Source of the DNA: Candidatus Alcyoniella australis
Lineage (GTDB): Bacteria; Lernaellota; Lernaellaia; JAVCCG01; Alcyoniellaceae
DNA length: 38,531 nucleotides
Assembly (NCBI GenBank): GCA_030765605.1
Contig: JAVCCG010000084.1
Location: 1-38,531, forward strand
Direction: 5' to 3'
Below, piece by piece: positions 9,550 to 19,277 of the stretch (the stretch's first letter is position 1; each line of letters starts with the position of its first letter). The notes beneath the pieces are model-generated. The model searched no databases. It was given only the letters and a program-made list of their open reading frames with translations, and was not told where the DNA came from. A program made the translations under genes and the position numbers.

Positions 9550-10318
9550 GGGGATTTTGCACACGATCCTGAGCGCCAAACGCGAGGAAGTCGCACTGCG
9601 CAAGGTGCAACGTCCCCTTGTGCAGACGCGCCTGACCAGCCCAATGGGGCTGTACTTTGAAAACGCACTGGCAGCGCCCGGGATCAGCCTGATCGCCGAA
9701 ATCAAGCGCGCCTCGCCCAGCAGGGGGGCGCTGCGGCCGGACCTCGATCCGGTTGCCCTGGCGCACATTTATAGGCGGGCCGGAGCAGCGGCGATTTCAG
9801 TGCTCACCGACGAGCCGTTCTTCGAGGGCTGTCTGGACGACCTGCGCCTGGCCGTAAAGGCCGGAGGGCTGCCGGTGTTGCGCAAGGATTTCATCATCGA
9901 TTGCTATCAGATCCTCGAGGCGGCTGACGCGGGCGCCGCGGCAGTGCTGCTGATCGTCGCCGCCCTTGACCAACCGCAACTCATCGGGTTGATCGACTAT
10001 GCGCACGAGCTGGGCCTCGCCGCGCTGGTCGAGGTGCACGACGCGCCGGAACTCGAGCGCGCGCAGGCCTCGGATGCGCGCGTCATCGGCATCAACAATC
10101 GCAACCTGACCAGCTTCAAAACCGACCTGCAAACCAGCTTCGATCTGCTGCCCCTGATCGACGAGGATCGGCTGACAGTGGCCGAGAGCGGCATCCACGA
10201 CGCCGGAGAAGTGCAAAGCCTGGAGCGGGCCGGGGTCAACGCGGTGCTCGTGGGCGAGGCGCTGGTCACGGCGATCGATCCGGCGGCCAAAATCGAGGAG
10301 TTGCTGAGCAGTGAATAA
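9542..10318 (+). CDS. trpC: Indole-3-glycerol phosphate synthase
   Basis: Converts carboxyphenylaminodeoxyribulose phosphate to indole-3-glycerol phosphate, the fifth step after chorismate. A TIM-barrel of 258 residues with typical motifs: the substrate-binding Lys in AEIKRASPSRG, SVLTDEPFFEG, LRKDFIIDCYQI, ALVEVHD, IGINNRNLTSF and AESGIH. The start ATG at 9542 overlaps the end of trpGD by 8 bases; frame upstream of this belongs to trpGD in another register. It overlaps trpF by 8 bases. Here trpC is a separate protein rather than the TrpC-TrpF fusion of E. coli. Confidence 0.98.
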   Translation: MAEGILHTILSAKREEVALRKVQRPLVQTRLTSPMGLYFENALAAPGISLIAEIKRASPSRGALRPDLDPVALAHIYRRAGAAAISVLTDEPFFEGCLDDLRLAVKAGGLPVLRKDFIIDCYQILEAADAGAAAVLLIVAALDQPQLIGLIDYAHELGLAALVEVHDAPELERAQASDARVIGINNRNLTSFKTDLQTSFDLLPLIDEDRLTVAESGIHDAGEVQSLERAGVNAVLVGEALVTAIDPAAKIEELLSSE

Positions 10319-10914
10319 GGTGCAGGTCAAGGTCTGCGGGATCACGCGGATCGAGGACGGCCTGGCCGCCCAGCGCGCGGGCGCGGAGATGATCGGGTTC
10401 GTGTTCGCGCAAAGCCCTCGAAGCATCGAGCCTGCTGAGGCCAAGCTGATTGCCGGGCAGCTTAGCTGCAAGAAGGTCGGCGTGTTCGTCAACGAGTCAG
10501 CCTGCACGATCAACCAAATCGCGCTGGAATGCGGCCTGGACTACGTGCAACTGCACGGCAACGAAAGCCAGTCCGACTGCGATGCAATCATCCGGCCGGT
10601 GATCAAGGCGATCCGCGTGCAGGGCCGGGCCGATGTGGAGCGTGCCATGCGCTTCAAGGTGTTTAGAATTCTGTTCGACGCCCATCTGCCGACCGCTTTT
10701 GGCGGCACGGGAACGCCCGTGGATTGGGCGCTGCTCGAGGGTTTGGAGCAGCCGTACATTTTGGCGGGCGGGCTGGGCCCGGATAATGTGGGCCAGGCCG
10801 TGGCGCGTCTGGCACCGTGGGGCGTGGACGCCTCGAGCAGATTGGAGTCCGCGCCGGGAATCAAGGACCACGCCAAGCTGACGGCGTTCGTCGCAGCCGC
10901 GAAAGGAGCAATAG

Positions 10915-10928
<14 letters not shown>
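10311..10928 (+). CDS. trpF: Phosphoribosylanthranilate isomerase
   Basis: Isomerises phosphoribosylanthranilate to the substrate of TrpC. A 205-residue barrel opening with VKVCGITR, which holds the catalytic Cys, followed by [11 protein letters not shown], a YVQLHGNES segment, LFDAH (catalytic Asp) and [11 protein letters not shown]. The start is a GTG inside the trpC stop region (8-base overlap). The 3' end overlaps trpB by 14 bases, the longest overlap in the operon, and carries the trpB ribosome binding site AAAGGAG. All family motifs are present. Confidence 0.97.
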
Positions 10929-12098
<1,170 letters not shown>

Positions 12099-12102
<4 letters not shown>

Positions 12103-12908
12103 ACCGCATTGACAAAGCCTTCGCGGACAACCGCCGGGCCGGGCGCAAGGGCCTGATCCCTTACTTCACCGCCGGGTTCCCCACGCTCGATGATTCAGCG
12201 GAACTGGTGCTGGCCGCGGACCGGGCCGGCGCCACAGTGGTCGAGTTGGGAGTGCCGTTCTCAGACCCGATCGCCGACGGCCCGGTGATTCAGCATTCCT
12301 CGCAAATTGCCCTGGAAAGGGGCGTGACCCTGGGACGGATTCTGGAGACGGTCGCCGGACTGCGCCAAAACTGCGACTGTCCGCTGGTGCTGATGGGCTA
12401 TGCCAACAGCTTCATGCGCTACGGGTTCGAGCGCTTGGTGCTCGACGCCAAGGACGCCGGGGCCGACGGCCTGATCATTCCCGACCTGCCGCCCGAGGAG
12501 GCCTCCGAAGTACTGGAGGCGGCGCGCAAGGCCGAGCTATCGATTGTTTTTCTGGTGGCGCAGACCAGCTCCGCCAAGCGCGCCGAGATGATCTGCAAGG
12601 CTGCCAGCGGATTCGTCTATTACGTGGCTCGCTTGGGCGTGACCGGAGTTTCAACCGGCGTCTCGCCGTTGCTCGCGAACAACATCGACGCGCTACGGCA
12701 ATATACCGACCTGCCGATCGCCGCGGGATTCGGCATTTCCACGCCCGAGCAGGCGGCGCAAGTAGTGCAGCACGCGGACGCGGCGATCATCGGCAGCGCC
12801 TTGATTCGCCTGGCGACCGACCATCACGGCCCGGGCTCGATGGTCGCGGCGATTGAGCAATTCATCGCGCAGTGCGTGGGGGCCTGCTCCGAGGCCGCCA
12901 GCGGCTAG
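12099..12908 (+). CDS. trpA: Tryptophan synthase alpha subunit
   Basis: Cleaves indole-3-glycerol phosphate to indole and glyceraldehyde 3-phosphate. A 269-residue barrel with both catalytic acids at the same numbering as E. coli: Glu49 in [10 protein letters not shown] and Asp60 in IADGPVIQ. The phosphate-binding end has [10 protein letters not shown] and IIGSALIR. The usual YxVSxxGVTG strand reads [10 protein letters not shown]. The start is the ATG of the ATGA overlap; the open frame runs upstream inside trpB in another register and is not part of the protein. It is the last gene of the operon. No clear terminator hairpin is visible in the 171 bases before the next gene. Confidence 0.98.
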
Positions 12909-13079
12909 GCTGAATTGTTGATGTGGGTTCGGACAAGGAGCTCAAACTCGCTGATTTGCAAAAGTACGCAAAGCCGTAGCGCCCATATCAACCAGCAGAT
13001 CGGCACAATGCGGTTGGCAGCGTAACGATAGAGTGCCAGACTCCCGGATCGAGTGATCCCGCAACAGGGGGCAGTTCAA

Positions 13080-14390
13080 GTGCGCGCCGGCCATTTTACA
13101 TTGCTGTTTATCATCAGAGCAGCGTTTCTGCTGGCCATGACGTTGCTGGTTCTGTTCCTGACCGGAAAATTGTCCTTGGCCTTGATCTGGTCGATCACCT
13201 TCCTGGTGTCGCTGAAATTGAACGAAATGCTGCTGAGAAAGCGAGTGACCCGCACGGCCATAGACAAACCTGTATGGCTGTTGATCGCTGGTTCGATCGT
13301 CGCCATGCTGCTGCTGGTGGGCGGCCTGAGCGTAGCCACAGGCCTGCGCCCAGCCATGGGAGGCCTGATCGCGCTGCTGCTCGCCGTGCTCCTTGTAATC
13401 CAGTCGCTCTATCTTTTGCCGCGATTGAGGATGGCCAATACCCTGCTCTTCCTGTTGGCTTGCTGCGCCCTATTGACCGTTGAAGGTCTGGTCCGAGCCG
13501 GTGGGCTCGAAGTCTACGCTCAGCCCCAGGGCGTGCCGCGCTCGATGATCAGGGATTCGAGGCTCGGCTGGATCACGCCCAACCTGGATGATGTGTTTAA
13601 TTTTCAGGAAGCCTCGTCAATGGGCATCGGCCAGCGGCTACAATCCGATGCGCAAGACAGCCAAAAGCTCGTGCTCTGCCTCGGAGGAAGCAGCACCGCG
13701 GGCCAGCGAAATGCCGATGCCGATGACAATCGCTGGTGGCCCGAGGAACTGCAGGATGTGTTCGCAGCCGACGGGGAGCAGGTAAAAGTGCTTAACGCCG
13801 GAGCTTCGGGCTACGCCAGCTTCCAAATACTGGTCCTTTTCAAAGAGTTCCTGACAGCCGTGCGGCCGGACCTGGTAATCGTTTACTCCGGTTTTAACGA
13901 CTTCTGCCAGGCTCAGTCAGCGCCCATGACCCAGCGCGAGTGGTTCGAATTGAGCCGTCGCGCCCAAAACGGCCAAGCCGGCGGCTGGATCGTCAGCCTG
14001 CAACGCCTGCTCTCGCATTCGCATCTGTATAACCTCGCAGTCCGCGCCGCGATGGTCGGCCGAGCCAAATTAGGCGATGCCAGGGCCAACTCGCCGGTGG
14101 AGTTTAAGCACAATTTGATCGAACTGTGCCAGGAGATCCACAGCCGGGGCGGCAGAGCCCTTTTCGTAGCCGAGGCATCACCGACCGTTCCGCCCGAGTA
14201 TGGCGAACAGATGGTATCAGCGGCCGCTGAGTGCGACGCGCTGTTCCTGGACATTCAGCCGCGACTTTTGCAGGGGCATCAATGGGGCGAGCTGTTTTCC
14301 GACGATGTGCACACCACGCCTTTTGGCGCGCAGATCATCGCCCAAGTCATGGCCGACTTTATCGATGAGCAAAATCTCATTACCCAATGA
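13080..14390 (+). CDS. Membrane-anchored SGNH/GDSL hydrolase
   Basis: A 436-residue protein. Its first 140 residues contain about four transmembrane helices, and a C-terminal SGNH-hydrolase domain follows from about residue 150. The four family blocks are visible: the nucleophile Ser204 in LGGSSTAGQ, the Gly of NAGASGY, SGFND (Asn block), and Asp408/His411 in DDVHTTPFG. Such enzymes remove or transfer acyl groups from sugars or lipids, and the membrane anchor suggests a cell-envelope substrate, perhaps a polysaccharide. The GTG at 13080 is chosen because AGGGGG ends 8 bases upstream; an earlier in-frame GTG at 13053 has no such site. It follows trpA but shows no functional link, and substrate and side of the membrane are unknown. 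Confidence 0.82.
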   Translation: MRAGHFTLLFIIRAAFLLAMTLLVLFLTGKLSLALIWSITFLVSLKLNEMLLRKRVTRTAIDKPVWLLIAGSIVAMLLLVGGLSVATGLRPAMGGLIALLLAVLLVIQSLYLLPRLRMANTLLFLLACCALLTVEGLVRAGGLEVYAQPQGVPRSMIRDSRLGWITPNLDDVFNFQEASSMGIGQRLQSDAQDSQKLVLCLGGSSTAGQRNADADDNRWWPEELQDVFAADGEQVKVLNAGASGYASFQILVLFKEFLTAVRPDLVIVYSGFNDFCQAQSAPMTQREWFELSRRAQNGQAGGWIVSLQRLLSHSHLYNLAVRAAMVGRAKLGDARANSPVEFKHNLIELCQEIHSRGGRALFVAEASPTVPPEYGEQMVSAAAECDALFLDIQPRLLQGHQWGELFSDDVHTTPFGAQIIAQVMADFIDEQNLITQ

Positions 14391-14395
14391 TATAG

Positions 14396-14423
14396 AAAAC
14401 CCGGAATCATTTTTGATTCCGGG
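14396..14423 (-). terminator. Terminator of the initiator tRNA gene
   Basis: A perfect 10-bp stem (CCCGGAATCA paired with TGATTCCGGG, four-base loop) is followed on the minus strand by TTTTC. It sits 9 bases past the tRNA 3' end. On the plus strand there is no T-run, so it mainly serves the tRNA, though the hairpin also follows the SGNH gene. Confidence 0.8.
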
Positions 14424-14432
14424 TAATTAACT

Positions 14433-14509
<77 letters not shown>

Positions 14510-14521
14510 TCAGGGAGCGAT

Positions 14522-14550
14522 AACTTAGCCGCTTGCCTGGCCTTTGTCAA
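14522..14550 (-). promoter_or_regulatory. Promoter of the initiator tRNA
   Basis: On the minus strand TTGACA (14545-14550) is followed by exactly 17 bases and then TAAGTT (14522-14527), placing the transcript start a few bases before the tRNA 5' end. Confidence 0.75.
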
Positions 14551-14635
14551 CAGCAATCGCGGTGCCCCGCAGGCCCTGCGCTTGCGGCCTTACGCGCGCC
14601 GGCCGTAGAATGGCTAAAATCTCCAGGAGGCGCTG

Positions 14636-15688
14636 ATGCCCACTGTCGGCATAGTTACCAGCCCGTTATTTACCGAGCACGACACCGGCTCGATGCATCC
14701 GGAAAGCCCCCAGCGTCTGGTCGTAATTCAGCGCATGCTGGAAAGTTCCGGCCTGATCCACCGTCTCAAGCAGCTGCCGTTGCGCGACGCTAAACGCGAC
14801 GAGCTACTGGCGATCCACGACTTCTCCCACATCCGGCGCGTCGAATCGACCGCGGGCGTACGCTCCTCGGCCCTGGACATGGACACGCCGCTGAGCGCGC
14901 GCAGTTACGACGCGGCGCTGCAGGCCGCGGGAAGCTGCTGCGAGGCGGTTAAATTGATCCACGAGGGCGTGGTCGACAGCGCCTTTGCCCTGGTGCGGCC
15001 GCCGGGACATCACGCCGAATCCGACCGCGGCATGGGATTCTGCCTGTTCAACAACGTGGCCGTAGCCGCCAGGTACGCACTGGACCGACTGGGGCTGCAA
15101 CGCGTGGCGATCGTCGATTGGGACTTGCATCACGGCAACGGCACACAACACTCGTTTGAACAAAGCGACGAGGTGCTCTACGTCTCGACCCACCGCTCGC
15201 CGTTCTACCCGGGCTCCGGCGACTTCTTCGAGGTCGGCAGCGGAGTCGGCGAGGGCTTCTCCCTCAACCTGCCGATGGGCATCGGCCACGGCGACGGCGA
15301 TTACGTCACACTGTTCGATCAGGTGATCTGCCCGGTGCTGCGCGAGTATCAGCCGCAGCTGCTGCTGGTCTCCGCCGGATTCGACACGCACATCAACGAT
15401 CCGCTCGGCGGCGAGAACTGCACGCCGCTGGGCTATCAGCAAATGACGTTACGGCTGCTCGAGGTCGCGGACGAATGCTGCGGCGGCAAGATGCTGGTCA
15501 CGCTCGAGGGCGGCTACGATCTCCAGGGCCAGGCCGACAGCATCCAGGCCGTGCTCGAGACGATGTTGGCGCAGCCCGCAGAACGCGGGCGTGTGGAGCT
15601 CGAGCCGGAGAAGCCGCGGATCATCGGCCAGCTGGTGGCCCAGGCGCTGATGGTCAACGGCAAGTACTGGGAGACGCTGGCCCAGTGA
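14636..15688 (+). CDS. Class II histone deacetylase-like / acetoin-utilisation-type amidohydrolase
   Basis: Zinc-dependent deacetylase of 350 residues. The active site is complete: tandem His125-His126 in RPPGHHAE, zinc ligands Asp163 and His165 in DWDLHHGNGTQ, and Asp250 in SAGFDTH. Bacterial members act on acetylated lysine, acetylpolyamines or acetoin-pathway proteins, so the substrate is not determined by sequence. A good GGAGG precedes the ATG. It overlaps the prenyl diphosphate synthase gene by 4 bases (GTGA), so the two are translationally coupled and probably co-transcribed with archease. A lysine-rich histone-like protein is encoded 8 kb downstream; a link between them is speculation. 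The last 40 residues lie beyond the catalytic core. Confidence 0.93.
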   Translation: MPTVGIVTSPLFTEHDTGSMHPESPQRLVVIQRMLESSGLIHRLKQLPLRDAKRDELLAIHDFSHIRRVESTAGVRSSALDMDTPLSARSYDAALQAAGSCCEAVKLIHEGVVDSAFALVRPPGHHAESDRGMGFCLFNNVAVAARYALDRLGLQRVAIVDWDLHHGNGTQHSFEQSDEVLYVSTHRSPFYPGSGDFFEVGSGVGEGFSLNLPMGIGHGDGDYVTLFDQVICPVLREYQPQLLLVSAGFDTHINDPLGGENCTPLGYQQMTLRLLEVADECCGGKMLVTLEGGYDLQGQADSIQAVLETMLAQPAERGRVELEPEKPRIIGQLVAQALMVNGKYWETLAQ

Positions 15689-16581
15689 GCCTGGACCTCG
15701 CCGGATATCTCGAACTCCAGCGCGACCGGGTCGACGCATTTCTCAAAGAATATCTTCGGACGCTCGAGGCCCCCTCGCAACTGGTCGAGGGCATGCGCTA
15801 CGCGCTGCTCGGGCCGGGCAAGCGCATTCGTCCGATCCTCGCATCGGCCGCTGCGCGTTGCGTGGGCGAGAAGCAGGACCAGGTACTCCCCGCGGCCTGC
15901 GCCCTGGAGATGATCCACGCCTACTCGCTGGTGCATGACGATCTGCCCGCCATGGACGACGACGAGCTGCGGCGCGGCCGACCCTCGACCCACGTGGCGT
16001 TCGGCGAGGCCCAGGCCGTGCTGATCGGCGACGCGCTGCTCAGCGAGGCGTTTGTCCTGCTCGGAGACCTGAGCCGCCATCCGGGGATCTACGCCCACGA
16101 GCTGCTCGAGGTCAGCGGACGCGTGGCGCGCGCCGCCGGCGCCTGGGGCATGGTCGGCGGGCAATGGCTCGACATCGTCAGTCAGGGAGCTGCGCCCGAC
16201 ATTGCAGACGTCGAGCGCATCCATCTGGGAAAGACCGCGCGGCTGATCCAGGTCGCGTGTTATCTGGGCGCGCGCCTGGGCGGAGGGGCCGAGGCCGAGG
16301 TCCAGAGCCTAAGCAATTACGGGCTCAAGCTCGGCCTGTTGTTCCAGCTTCAGGACGACGTACTGGCCGAGGTCGGCAGCGAACAACAGACCGGCAAACG
16401 CCAAGGCCGCGACCGCGAGCTGCACAAGGCCACGGCCGTGGCGGCATTAGGTCTCGACTCGGTTCGTCTGCGCGCCAAGCAGCTGGCCCACGAGGCGCTG
16501 GGCTGCCTCTCGAACCTCGACGAACAGCGCTACGATCCGTTGCTCAAGCTGGTGCGTTACGTGCTCGACCGAGCGGATTAA
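15685..16581 (+). CDS. ispA: Farnesyl/geranylgeranyl diphosphate synthase
   Basis: Class I trans-prenyltransferase of 298 residues condensing isopentenyl diphosphate with allylic diphosphates to give C15 or C20 chains. The first Asp-rich motif is DDLPAMDDD (Asp85, 86, 91, 92) with the two-residue insertion typical of bacterial enzymes, followed by RRGRPSTH; GKRIRP and GGQWLDI are present. The second Asp-rich motif reads QDDVLAEVG: the last Asp of DDxxD is replaced by Ala, with Glu next to it. It starts at a GTG overlapping the deacetylase stop; frame further upstream is inside that gene. It overlaps archease by one base. Product chain length cannot be read reliably. A geranylgeranyl-reductase homologue and phytol-kinase homologues lie downstream in the window. 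Confidence 0.92.
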   Translation: MSLDLAGYLELQRDRVDAFLKEYLRTLEAPSQLVEGMRYALLGPGKRIRPILASAAARCVGEKQDQVLPAACALEMIHAYSLVHDDLPAMDDDELRRGRPSTHVAFGEAQAVLIGDALLSEAFVLLGDLSRHPGIYAHELLEVSGRVARAAGAWGMVGGQWLDIVSQGAAPDIADVERIHLGKTARLIQVACYLGARLGGGAEAEVQSLSNYGLKLGLLFQLQDDVLAEVGSEQQTGKRQGRDRELHKATAVAALGLDSVRLRAKQLAHEALGCLSNLDEQRYDPLLKLVRYVLDRAD

Positions 16582-17003
16582 TGACCGACCCGACATATCG
16601 CGTGCTCGATCATCCGGCGGACCTCTATCTGGAGCTCGAGGCGCACGACGAGCGCGAGCTGTTCGTCGCGGCCGCGCAGGCGCTATACGATCTGACGGTC
16701 GGCGATTACGCGGCGCCGGCTGCCGAGCGTCTGGAGCTCGAGGTCGAGGGACGCGACCTGGAACACCTGTTGCAACGCTGGCTGAGCGAACTGCTGTTTG
16801 TGCTCGACGCGCAACGGATCGCCGTCAGGCAGGTCGAGGTTACGCGGCTCGAGACGGGCCGGGTCAGCGGCAGCGCCCAGGGCGTGAGGCTGGCCGACCT
16901 CCAAGAGCCGCCCAAACTCGAGATCAAGGCGGCGACGTTTCACGGCCTACAGATCGATCGCGGCGATGGCAAAATCGTTGCACGGGTGCTGTTCGACGTA
17001 TAG
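16581..17003 (+). CDS. Archease family protein
   Basis: A 140-residue protein opening YRVLDHPADLYLE, matching the archease N-terminus (LDHTAD-type metal-binding motif), with the matching C-terminal KAATFHGLQI and ARVLFDV segment. Archease activates the RNA ligase RtcB by promoting its guanylylation, in tRNA splicing or RNA repair. No rtcB is in the window. The ATG shares one base with the ispA stop (TAATG), so it is the third gene of a coupled set with the deacetylase and ispA. Length is normal for the family. The metal-binding His and Asp residues of the first motif are kept. Confidence 0.85.
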   Translation: MTDPTYRVLDHPADLYLELEAHDERELFVAAAQALYDLTVGDYAAPAAERLELEVEGRDLEHLLQRWLSELLFVLDAQRIAVRQVEVTRLETGRVSGSAQGVRLADLQEPPKLEIKAATFHGLQIDRGDGKIVARVLFDV

Positions 17004-17050
17004 CTTGTTGGATCAATCGGTCCAAGCTGTGCGCATGGAGTCGCCGGGCA

Positions 17051-19258
17051 ATGGATGTTGACGAGGCCTACCTGACATACAACGAAGACGACGACGAGCT
17101 CGAGTTCGACGCCGGCGGCGTGGACCTGTTGCTGTTTGCCGCGGCCGGCGCTGCGTTCTTCCCGTTGCTGCGCGGCCTACACGCTGTGCTGGCGCACTCC
17201 GTGGTCCCGCCGACGTCGGCCCTGGCGAGCTTGGGATTCGCAGGCGGCGCGCTGATCGCCGCACGGATCAGGCGTCGCAATCCGGACGCGCCCTGGCCCG
17301 CGTTCGCGTTTCTCGGACTCGCGGTCGGACTGCTGTTGTTCACGATTTTATTCCGGCTGTGGCCCGATCGCCTCGACGGCGTTCAGGGTCCGGCCTGGGT
17401 CGCGGTCGCGGTTTGGTCCCTGTGCCTGGCGGTCGTGTTGTTCTGGATCGGCTCGGCCCTGTCCTGGTCGCTGTGCATCGCTTCGCGCAACGCTGCCGGT
17501 CCTCTGGCGCGGGCGCTGTTCGGCTTGAGCCTGGGTCTGGGCATCGGCGCGGCGTTGCTCTCGCTGCTGGGCGGCCCGGGCGCAATGCTCGTGCTGGCGA
17601 TGGTCTGCTCGCTTTGCTGCGCCTGGATGGCGTTCAACAACGGCCCGCGCTGGATCGTCTGGTCCGGGCTGGGCCTAGCCTCGGCGTTGCTGGTCACCGG
17701 AGCGGTCGACTTGTTCCATCCCTACCTCGAACGTGGAACGGGCCGGGCGCATTGGAACAGCGCGGCGCGGGTTCAGCTCGAACCAAGTGCGGACGGAGAC
17801 CGGCTGTTGATCGACCGCCGCCTGCGGTTCCAGACCGGTCCGGGTTGGGACGCGCCGCCAGTGTCGAAACTGCCCGCCTTATTGCTGGACCCGACCGACG
17901 TGCTGGTCCTGGGTGCGGCAGGCGATCGCCAGGCGCGCTGGATGTTGCGCAACGGAGCGACCCGCGTGCTGACGCAGCCCGAGTCCGCGCTGGTCCCGAT
18001 GGCGCTGGGCAAGCCGACCGTTGAGCTGTCCTGGACCGCACTCCGCGGAATCGCCGCCCTGGGTCAGCAGCGTTTCGATCTGATCTGGCTGCCGCAGCGC
18101 GTCGATCTGCGGGCCGCACGCTCGGGCGAGCTGCTGTTTCACGCCGACCGGCTGCTGACGCGCGAGGGGATTGCGGCGGCTCTGGAACACCTGTCGGACG
18201 AGGGCCTGCTGGTGATTGAGGCTTGGCCCGGGGACGAGGGGCTGCTACTGGGTCTGCTGGCGCTGGTGCGCACGACGTTCGGCGATCTTGACGCGCGGCG
18301 TCACGTGTTCGCGGTGCAGGGCGACGAACTGGCGCTGATCCTGGTCCGCCGCTCGCCGTTCGAGGGCGGCCGCGCAGTGGGCGGGATCGACGCGCTGATC
18401 AGCGCCTGCACCTCTCGCGGTCTGACGATCCACCACGCGCACCTGCTGCAGGGCCGCGATCGCCTGACCCGCTGTGCGATCAAGTACGTCGGCGGCCCAC
18501 AGCTTGATCGCTCGCCCTCGCGCGATCGGCCGTTCTTTTTCGCCTTTACCGGAGCGCTGGGCGGAGCGGCCAACGACCCGCAACGGCTGATCCTGTTCTG
18601 CGCGATCGTTGCCGCAGCGCTGTTCGGCCTGTCGCTGGTTGCCTGCGCCTGGACGTTGCTTATCCCGTCGAGCCGTTCGCGCGCCGCCCAGCGCGTCCAC
18701 GCCTTTCGCAGCGGACTGGGCGCGGCCGCGGCCGCGTTGGCCATCGGCCCCTCGCTGTTCGTTCTGGGGCGAATGCTCGCGCCGCTGGTCGGACGCGACG
18801 GTCTGGCGCTCGCCGGTTGCGCAACAGCCGCAGCCCTGGGGCTGAGCATCGGCGCGGCCCTGTCACGCGCCCTGCCCCGCGATGCGGCCGGACGCTGGAT
18901 CAAGGTCGTGATGGCGCTGGAACTGGTCTACCTGATGTTGGCCGTCTACCTGGGACCGCGCGTCCTGCTTTCGCCGCCTGCCAATTCACTGACCGCCGCG
19001 GCGCTGGCCGCTGCGTTGCTGATTCCCGCTGCCGCGGGCTTCGGCACGCTGCTGGGAGCCGGCCTCACGGCCGGGGCCTCGGGCAGGCTCGGACCAGCCG
19101 GGTTGGTGGTCTGCTGCGCCCTGGCGTTGCCGGCCGGCGTTTTGCTATCACTGTTGCTGCCGCTGTACTTGGGGTTGATTAAGACCGCCCTTTGCGGCGC
19201 GGCCCTGGGTCTGCTCGCCGCCTTTGTGCTGCCCGAGGAGCTTGATCCCGAAGGCTGA
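17051..19258 (+). CDS. Large membrane protein with inserted spermidine-synthase-like domain
   Basis: A 735-residue protein. After an acidic cytoplasmic N-terminus (about 20 residues rich in Glu and Asp) there are six or seven hydrophobic helices, then a soluble region from about residue 230 to 500, then about seven more helices. The soluble part contains DVLVLGAAGDRQARWMLRNGATRVL, which resembles the nucleotide-binding strand-loop-helix of spermidine synthases and related methyltransferases, and DEGLLVIEAWP near the usual beta-strand 5. The acidic residue that normally ends the second strand and holds the cofactor ribose is not evident (VLTQPES), so catalysis is doubtful. The architecture recalls membrane-fused polyamine aminopropyltransferases of environmental bacteria. 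GGAG lies 10 bases before the ATG. It is convergent with the sensor gene. Confidence 0.6.
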   Translation: MDVDEAYLTYNEDDDELEFDAGGVDLLLFAAAGAAFFPLLRGLHAVLAHSVVPPTSALASLGFAGGALIAARIRRRNPDAPWPAFAFLGLAVGLLLFTILFRLWPDRLDGVQGPAWVAVAVWSLCLAVVLFWIGSALSWSLCIASRNAAGPLARALFGLSLGLGIGAALLSLLGGPGAMLVLAMVCSLCCAWMAFNNGPRWIVWSGLGLASALLVTGAVDLFHPYLERGTGRAHWNSAARVQLEPSADGDRLLIDRRLRFQTGPGWDAPPVSKLPALLLDPTDVLVLGAAGDRQARWMLRNGATRVLTQPESALVPMALGKPTVELSWTALRGIAALGQQRFDLIWLPQRVDLRAARSGELLFHADRLLTREGIAAALEHLSDEGLLVIEAWPGDEGLLLGLLALVRTTFGDLDARRHVFAVQGDELALILVRRSPFEGGRAVGGIDALISACTSRGLTIHHAHLLQGRDRLTRCAIKYVGGPQLDRSPSRDRPFFFAFTGALGGAANDPQRLILFCAIVAAALFGLSLVACAWTLLIPSSRSRAAQRVHAFRSGLGAAAAALAIGPSLFVLGRMLAPLVGRDGLALAGCATAAALGLSIGAALSRALPRDAAGRWIKVVMALELVYLMLAVYLGPRVLLSPPANSLTAAALAAALLIPAAAGFGTLLGAGLTAGASGRLGPAGLVVCCALALPAGVLLSLLLPLYLGLIKTALCGAALGLLAAFVLPEELDPEG

Positions 19259-19277
19259 GAAATAGCTGTCTGGGCGA

